DNA from: Gammaproteobacteria bacterium
GTDB taxonomy: Bacteria; Pseudomonadota; Gammaproteobacteria; SZUA-152
Direction: 5' to 3'
Assembly (NCBI GenBank): GCA_003229995.1
Contig: QIGJ01000140.1
Location: forward strand, 1-12,255
Length of the DNA: 12,255 nt
The translations under genes were made by a program, and so were the position numbers. Below are positions 8,020 to 12,255 of this stretch, in pieces (position 1 is the stretch's first letter; every line of letters begins with the position of its first letter). The notes beneath the pieces were generated by a model, which saw nothing but the letters and a program-made list of their open reading frames with translations, was not told the origin of the DNA and ran no database searches.

Positions 8020-8096
8020 GGTAATCACAATAAGGATTACGCTCAACGTTGTCATTCATTCTACAGATCAGAAAACTGAAAACCACCGGACATGTG

Positions 8097-8125
8097 TTGA
8101 CACCTCCCTGATTCACCATTAATTC
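8097..8125 (+). promoter_or_regulatory. Possible promoter for the GH57-malQ pair
   Basis: A consensus -35, TTGACA (8097-8102), is followed after 16-17 bp by TTAATT/TAATTC (8119-8125), a weak -10. The transcript would start about 15 nt before the GTG of the GH57 gene, giving a very short leader. Position supports it; the -10 does not. Confidence 0.3.
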
Positions 8126-8146
8126 GCCAAACTGGAACCACCCATC

Positions 8147-9859
8147 GTGCCAAACAAACAAAAACTCAAAGTCGTGCTGTACTGGCATATGCACCAACCG
8201 GAATACCGTGACCAGCGCAATGGTGAATATTATCTGCCATGGACTTACCTGCACGCCATCAAGGACTATGTCGATATGGCGGCCCACCTCGAAGCGGTAC
8301 CCAAGGCACGCGCCGTCATAAACTTTGTCCCGACTCTACTGGAACAGATAGATGACTACGCCCAACAGGTGCAACATTTTCTGCACAACACAGGCAACAT
8401 CAAAGACCCCTTGCTGGCCGCCCTCGCCGAACCCGTGCTGGTCTCTGCAACTGACCACCGCCTGCGCCTGCTCAAGGAATGCTTGCGCGCCAACCGCCAG
8501 CACATGATTGACCGTTTTCCGGCCTATGCACAACTTGCCACTATTGCCGACTGGTTACTCAAACACCCAGAAGCCACGGTGTACGCCAGCGAGCAATTCT
8601 TCATTGATCTGTTAATGTGGTACCACCTCGCCTGGCTAGGCGAAACCGTACGCCGTAATGACTCGCGCATCAAACGGCTACTGGAACAGCAATCGGTCTA
8701 CAGCCTGAATGACCGGCATGAACTGCTGGGGATTATCGGCGAACTGTTATCTACTCTCATTGGCCGTTACCGCACACTGGCGGAGCGTGGACAAGTGGAA
8801 TTATCAGTAACACCTTATGCCCATCCCATCATGCCACTTTTACTGGATATTAAATCAGCCAGTGAAGCCATGCCGGATGTTACCCTGCCCTCTTTGCAAA
8901 CCTACCCCGGTGGTGACGAACGGGTACGTTGGCACCTGACGCGCGGACTGGAAGTCTTCAAACATTATTTTGGATATACTCCACGAGGCTGCTGGCCCTC
9001 GGAAGGCAGCCTGAGTGAATCCACCCTGCAATTACTGGATGAATACGCCTTTGACTGGACTGCCAGCGGCGAAGCCGTGTTACGCAACAGCTTGCATAAG
9101 CCTGCCGAGGACAATGATCTGTGCGGTGACGCCAGCGTCCATCATACATACCGGCTGCGCGACACAAAAACAACGATTTTTTTTCGTGACGATGGCCTGT
9201 CTGACCTGATCGGATTTACTTATGCCGACTGGAAAGCGGATGATGCCGTGGCCAACCTCGTGCATCATCTCGAAAACATTGCCACCGCCTGCAAGGATCA
9301 ACCCGACAGCATGGCATCGATCATCCTCGATGGTGAAAATGCCTGGGAATATTATCCCGAAAATGGTTATTACTTTTTACGCACCCTGTATGAAAAACTG
9401 TCTACCCACCCCGACCTGGAATTGACCACCTTCTCGGACTGTCTCGACGCCAACATCACCCCCACCGAACTGCCCCATCTGGTGGCCGGTAGCTGGGTCT
9501 ATGGCACCCTCTCCACCTGGATTGGAGACACCGACAAAAATACTGGCTGGAACATGCTGGGCGATGCCAAACAAGCCTTCGACCGGGTACTGGCCAGTGG
9601 CAAACTGGATACAGAACAACAAACCCAGGCCGAACAACAACTGGCTATTTGTGAAGGCTCGGACTGGTTCTGGTGGTTTGGTGACTACAACTCAGCTGAA
9701 TCCGTTGAATGTTTTGAATACCTGTACCGCAGCCACTTGGCGAACCTCTATTACTTGTTAGGCGAAACACCCCCCTCCTACCTGTCGCACGTATTTTCCC
9801 ACGGCAGCGGCCAACCCGCCATGGGCGGCACCATGCGCCCTGGTCAGGCAACGGACTGA
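8147..9859 (+). CDS. Glycoside hydrolase family 57 protein (alpha-amylase/glucanotransferase-like)
   Basis: A GH57 enzyme, 570 residues, cytosolic (no signal peptide). Start is GTG at 8147, just before the first conserved strand; the ribosome site is weak (GGAA, 10 nt away). GH57 region 1 is YWHMHQPEYR (12-21). GCWPSEGSLS (281-290) carries Glu286 at the place of the family nucleophile. FFRDDGLSDLIGF (345-357) holds Asp348/Asp349 as the acid/base candidate, and LDGENAWEYYPENG (394-407) is the last conserved block. All regions look intact, so it is likely active on alpha-glucans. Family 57 includes amylases, 4-alpha-glucanotransferases and branching enzymes; exact activity cannot be read from sequence. 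A canonical GH13 glgB is present nearby, so simple replacement of GlgB is unlikely; oligosaccharide trimming or transfer together with MalQ is more plausible. Its stop lies 20 bp before malQ, suggesting co-transcription. Confidence 0.9.
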   Translation: MPNKQKLKVVLYWHMHQPEYRDQRNGEYYLPWTYLHAIKDYVDMAAHLEAVPKARAVINFVPTLLEQIDDYAQQVQHFLHNTGNIKDPLLAALAEPVLVSATDHRLRLLKECLRANRQHMIDRFPAYAQLATIADWLLKHPEATVYASEQFFIDLLMWYHLAWLGETVRRNDSRIKRLLEQQSVYSLNDRHELLGIIGELLSTLIGRYRTLAERGQVELSVTPYAHPIMPLLLDIKSASEAMPDVTLPSLQTYPGGDERVRWHLTRGLEVFKHYFGYTPRGCWPSEGSLSESTLQLLDEYAFDWTASGEAVLRNSLHKPAEDNDLCGDASVHHTYRLRDTKTTIFFRDDGLSDLIGFTYADWKADDAVANLVHHLENIATACKDQPDSMASIILDGENAWEYYPENGYYFLRTLYEKLSTHPDLELTTFSDCLDANITPTELPHLVAGSWVYGTLSTWIGDTDKNTGWNMLGDAKQAFDRVLASGKLDTEQQTQAEQQLAICEGSDWFWWFGDYNSAESVECFEYLYRSHLANLYYLLGETPPSYLSHVFSHGSGQPAMGGTMRPGQATD

Positions 9860-9879
9860 ATGTTTCAGGGAACCGCTTT

Positions 9880-11400
9880 ATGTTAGACGAAAGAACGGCA
9901 TCTAGCAGCTGGCCATTCCAACACCGTCGATGCAGCGGCCTGTTATTACATCCTACTTCCCTCCCCGGTGAACTCAGTGCGGGCGACCTGGGCCATAACG
10001 CCTATCGCTTTATCGAATTCCTGGCCGCCAGTGGTATCCGGGTATGGCAAATGCTGCCTCTGGGCCCGACCCACGAAGACGGCTCCCCCTATCAATGCCT
10101 GTCAGTACATGCCGGCAATCCCCTGCTGATCAGCCTGGACTGGCTGGTGGATCGCGGCTGGCTGCACAAACCCCGCTGCCCAGTAAATGCCAACATCAAC
10201 GCCAGTGAAACTTATCGCCTTAATTGCCTACACCTCGCCCGTATCGGTTTTGAAACTACCCCCGACACAAGCACACAACAGGCCTATATCGCCTTTCAGG
10301 CCGAACATGCCCACTGGCTGGAAAACTACGCCCTGTACATTGCCCTGCGTCGGGAACAAAACCAGCAAGCCTGGTGGGACTGGCCCGCAGAAGAACGGGA
10401 CCGCAAACCTGCCGCCCTGCAAAAAGCAAAACAACGCCTGTCACAAGACATTGCCCAGGTACTGTTTGAACAATTTGTATTTTTCAGTCAATGGCACGAA
10501 CTCAAAGGCTACGCACACCAACATGGCATAGCACTGTTTGGCGACGTACCCATCTTCGTCGCCCACGACAGCGCCGAAGTCTGGGCACAACGTGAATACT
10601 TCTCCGTTGATGCCCAAGGCAAAGCCGAAACCGTGGCCGGTGTACCACCGGATTATTTTTCCGAAACAGGACAATACTGGGGAAACCCTCAGTATCGCTG
10701 GGACCGGCTACAAGAAGATGGTTTTAGCTGGTGGATTGAACGTCTGCGTACCCAGCTCGCCCTGTTTGACCTGCTGCGCATCGACCACTTTCGGGGCTTC
10801 GAAGCCTTTTGGGAAATACCCGCTGGAGCAGAAACCGCCATTGAAGGTCACTGGGTCAAAGCACCCGGCGAAGCATTATTACAGGCACTACACACCGCCT
10901 TTCATCATCTGCCACTGGTCGCCGAAGACCTCGGCATCATCACCCCGGAAGTGGAACGACTGCGGCTCGCATTCAAACTGCCCGGCATGAAAATTCTGCA
11001 ATTTGCCTTTGATGGCAACTCCGACAACCCCTACCTCCCGCACAACCATCAAACCCACAGCGTGGTCTACACTGGCACCCATGACAACGACACCAGCCTA
11101 TCCTGGTATCAGGGATTATCACTGGATGAACGTCAACGACTGAGGGATTATTTGGGATTTGATATAGAAACCAACATGCCCTGGCCCTTAATACGTTGCG
11201 CCCTTGCCTCCGTAGCAGACATGGCAATTCTGCCCATGCAGGATGTGTTGGGACTGGGTGAAGGAAACCGTATGAACCTGCCCGGCACTGTCGATAATAA
11301 CTGGCACTGGCGTTTTCAGTGGGCACAATTGCCAACCACACTGGCCGCGCAATTACATCATCTGAATGTGCTGTATGGTCGGTGTGAGCATACAGGGTGA
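9880..11400 (+). CDS. malQ: 4-alpha-glucanotransferase, amylomaltase (GH77)
   Basis: Moves alpha-1,4-glucan segments between chains, releasing glucose or longer maltodextrins; cytosolic. 506 residues, like the short amylomaltases such as that of Thermus, and lacking the N-terminal extension of the 694-residue E. coli enzyme. ATG at 9880 with CAGGGAA about 7 nt before it. Motifs: SGLLLHPTSLPG (19-30), GSPYQCLSVHAGNP (68-81), GDVPIFVAHDSAEVW (221-235), VAGVPPDYFS (252-261). Catalytic nucleophile Asp302 is in LRIDHFRG, acid/base Glu349 in VAEDLG, and Asp402 in GTHDNDT, matching Thermus Asp293, Glu340 and Asp395. Last gene of the plus-strand unit; MITE-like element 2 begins 24 bp after its stop. 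Confidence 0.96.
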   Translation: MLDERTASSSWPFQHRRCSGLLLHPTSLPGELSAGDLGHNAYRFIEFLAASGIRVWQMLPLGPTHEDGSPYQCLSVHAGNPLLISLDWLVDRGWLHKPRCPVNANINASETYRLNCLHLARIGFETTPDTSTQQAYIAFQAEHAHWLENYALYIALRREQNQQAWWDWPAEERDRKPAALQKAKQRLSQDIAQVLFEQFVFFSQWHELKGYAHQHGIALFGDVPIFVAHDSAEVWAQREYFSVDAQGKAETVAGVPPDYFSETGQYWGNPQYRWDRLQEDGFSWWIERLRTQLALFDLLRIDHFRGFEAFWEIPAGAETAIEGHWVKAPGEALLQALHTAFHHLPLVAEDLGIITPEVERLRLAFKLPGMKILQFAFDGNSDNPYLPHNHQTHSVVYTGTHDNDTSLSWYQGLSLDERQRLRDYLGFDIETNMPWPLIRCALASVADMAILPMQDVLGLGEGNRMNLPGTVDNNWHWRFQWAQLPTTLAAQLHHLNVLYGRCEHTG

Positions 11401-11423
11401 ATGTGCATTTTCGTTTGGGAATT

Positions 11424-11586
11424 GCGCTAAGGAATGAAACACAATAACTTATACAAATAGCGCTCTGATTTAGTGCGTATTTGTTCGTTCTGATTGACGA
11501 CTGCATGGATGCAGGAGATAGAGCCGAGTCTGGAACAGAGGCCGAGATGCCAATGGTGTCAGTTATTGTGTTCCATTCCTTAGCAC
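11424..11586. mobile_element. MITE-like element 2 (26-bp terminal inverted repeats)
   Basis: A 163-bp non-coding element with 26-bp ends (11424-11449 and 11561-11586) that are inverted repeats with two mismatches; the core shared block is CTAAGGAATG followed by AAACACAATAACT, or GAACACAATAACT in the other end. The inside has no ORF. It contains a palindrome CTGCAT-GG-ATGCAG (around 11502-11515) and two near copies of AGAG(G)CCGAG. Its end sequences are unrelated to those of element 1, so a different transposase would be needed. No clear target duplication is seen. T6 (11587-11592) follows directly, so the folded transcript could also end the malQ mRNA. Mobility is inferred from structure only. 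Confidence 0.65.
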
Positions 11587-11607
11587 TTTTTTACTGAAAA
11601 CACAGTC

Positions 11608-11632
11608 ATTCCGGCATGCTTTTAGCCGGAAT
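11608..11632. repeat. Short palindromic (REP-like) repeat
   Basis: ATTCCGGC (11608-11615) and GCCGGAAT (11625-11632) are perfect 8-bp inverted arms around a 9-nt loop, flanked by GTC and CCAGG. This build (GTCATTCCGGC ... GCCGGAATCCAGG) is a very common dispersed palindrome in proteobacterial genomes. It lies 22 bp beyond MITE-like element 2. Confidence 0.6.
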
Positions 11633-11691
11633 CCAGGTGTTTAAGCCACCGGACAAACACTTCATTAGTAGTACATCAGAAGGTTGTAGTA

Positions 11692-11730
11692 ATGGCATTA
11701 ACAAATGCAGAGGACGAAAAAAAGAGTTAA
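11692..11730 (+). pseudogene. Truncated micro-ORF, possible gene-start remnant
   Basis: A 12-codon ORF (MALTNAEDEKKS) with a good ribosome binding site, AGAAGG, 8 nt before its ATG. The first residues resemble the N-terminus of small, basic proteins beginning MALTNAE that occur on mobile DNA, but the frame stops at once and the following codons are not recognisable. Either a decayed gene start or chance. Confidence 0.2.
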
Positions 11731-12255
11731 CTTTGCGGTAAAAATATCACTGATGTTTTTCAGAATAAAGGTATTTTAGCGCTTAATTCACATTTAGTCA
11801 TTGTTTATGGTGCCAGAAATTCACCCTGCTGAACTTATTAATTTAGGATAAAGGTAGCGTGACGTTCAGGCCGAGCATGAGCAAAAGATCGCCAATGTGC
11901 CCAATCCACTTTATCCACTTTATCCAGGCATGGCGCAGTGATCATAATAAACACTTTCTGTATAGCATCGACCGTTTGAATGCACTGCCAGTCTTTTGAC
12001 TTGGCATTCCTACCTTCATTTTCCAGGAACCGGAAACTGGTTCGAGTGTATGAATGAGCAATTTTTGATCAAAACAAACCCGGATATACTGCTCTGCCTG
12101 TTTTACATATCAACGACAGGACTCTCCTTTAACAGATTGTTTTTAAATGAATTAAATGTATCGATCCCGGAATTTTGTGGTAGTATTATCTGTTTTTAAT
12201 TTGTCATTATTCATATATTAGCGTCCTCACCATGTATGTGAATTTCATTTCACAT
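11731..12255. other. AT-rich right flank without a convincing gene
   Basis: No ORF here has both a ribosome site and recognisable protein. Visible features are a 9-bp tandem duplication (ATCCACTTT twice, 11904-11921), a bulged hairpin TGCCAGTC/GACTTGGCA (11986-12006), and an edge palindrome ATGTGAA/TTCACAT (12236-12242, 12249-12255). A 20-codon minus-strand ORF (12152-12214) follows a GAGGA site but matches nothing known. Base composition is lower in G+C than the glg genes, which suggests acquired or decayed DNA. Confidence 0.5.

Larger units (their letters stand above)
7915..8146. other. Intergenic region between glgC and the GH57 gene
   Basis: A 229-bp gap, long for genes that would otherwise form one operon. 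It holds a weak terminator-like hairpin (7973-8007), an inverted repeat GTAATC/GATTAC (8021-8026 and 8035-8040), and a perfect TTGACA -35 (8097-8102) ahead of the GH57 gene. A minus-strand reading frame is open through it, but it runs through glgC and GH57 sequence and resembles nothing known, so no gene is called. Confidence 0.5.

Noticed and set aside
7805..8287. 160-codon minus-strand ORF spanning the glgC-GH57 gap
   Set aside because: Both ends lie antisense inside well-supported genes and the middle resembles no known protein.
11996..12199. 67-codon plus-strand ORF in the right flank
   Set aside because: It begins with TTG, has no ribosome site, crosses a hairpin and shows no recognisable domain; AT-rich sequence gives such frames by chance.
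12152..12214. 20-codon minus-strand ORF preceded by GAGGA
   Set aside because: Too short, no similarity to anything known, and no conserved context visible within the window.
1..12255. CRISPR array, tRNA, rRNA or riboswitch
   Set aside because: No regularly spaced direct repeats, no cloverleaf-like segment with tRNA box sequences and no known riboswitch core were seen on either strand.

Overview
The window looks like a chromosomal segment of a gammaproteobacterium. This rests on the S49 peptidase of SohB type, a proteobacterial-type MerR and MerT remnant, the GlgC/GlgB/GlgA types, the pairing of a DUF2934 protein with a PilZ protein, and the short proteobacterial palindrome in the right flank. 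A methanotroph or sulfur-oxidiser relative would fit a glycogen locus that carries a GH57 enzyme, but this is inference and no marker gene fixes the genus.

Layout. (1) 1-540, minus strand: a MerR gene cut by the left edge. Upstream lie an almost perfect 20-bp dyad and a 49-codon ORF whose first 33 codons are clearly a piece of the mercuric transporter MerT. The fragment points the wrong way for a normal divergent merR/merT pair, so this is a broken, rearranged mer locus. (2) 537-1562, minus: a complete sohB-like inner-membrane serine peptidase. (3) 1563-2022: non-coding, holding a 162-bp MITE-like element with long imperfect inverted arms and TA at both ends. (4) 2023-2590, minus: a DUF2934 protein and a c-di-GMP-type PilZ protein, overlapping by 32 bp, with a good promoter of their own. 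(5) 2721-6412, minus: glgB then glgA, overlapping by 4 bp (TTGA), glgA starting with TTG. (6) 6413-6651: intergenic region between divergent glgB and glgC, with an 8-bp-arm inverted repeat. (7) 6652-11400, plus: glgC, a GH57 glycoside hydrolase and malQ (GH77). (8) 11401-12255: no convincing gene; a second MITE-like element, a short palindromic repeat, a stunted micro-ORF and AT-rich sequence.

How the genes work together. GlgC makes ADP-glucose, GlgA polymerises it into alpha-1,4-glucan and GlgB adds alpha-1,6 branches. MalQ and the GH57 enzyme can remodel or partly degrade alpha-glucans. So the core is a full glycogen synthesis set plus glucan-remodelling enzymes, arranged as two divergent transcription units. 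The DUF2934-PilZ pair lies directly downstream of glgA on the same strand; it may tie glycogen storage to c-di-GMP, but no sequence feature proves that.

The least expected items are the scrambled mer remnant, the two unrelated MITE-like elements bracketing the glycogen locus, and the translationally overlapped DUF2934-PilZ pair.
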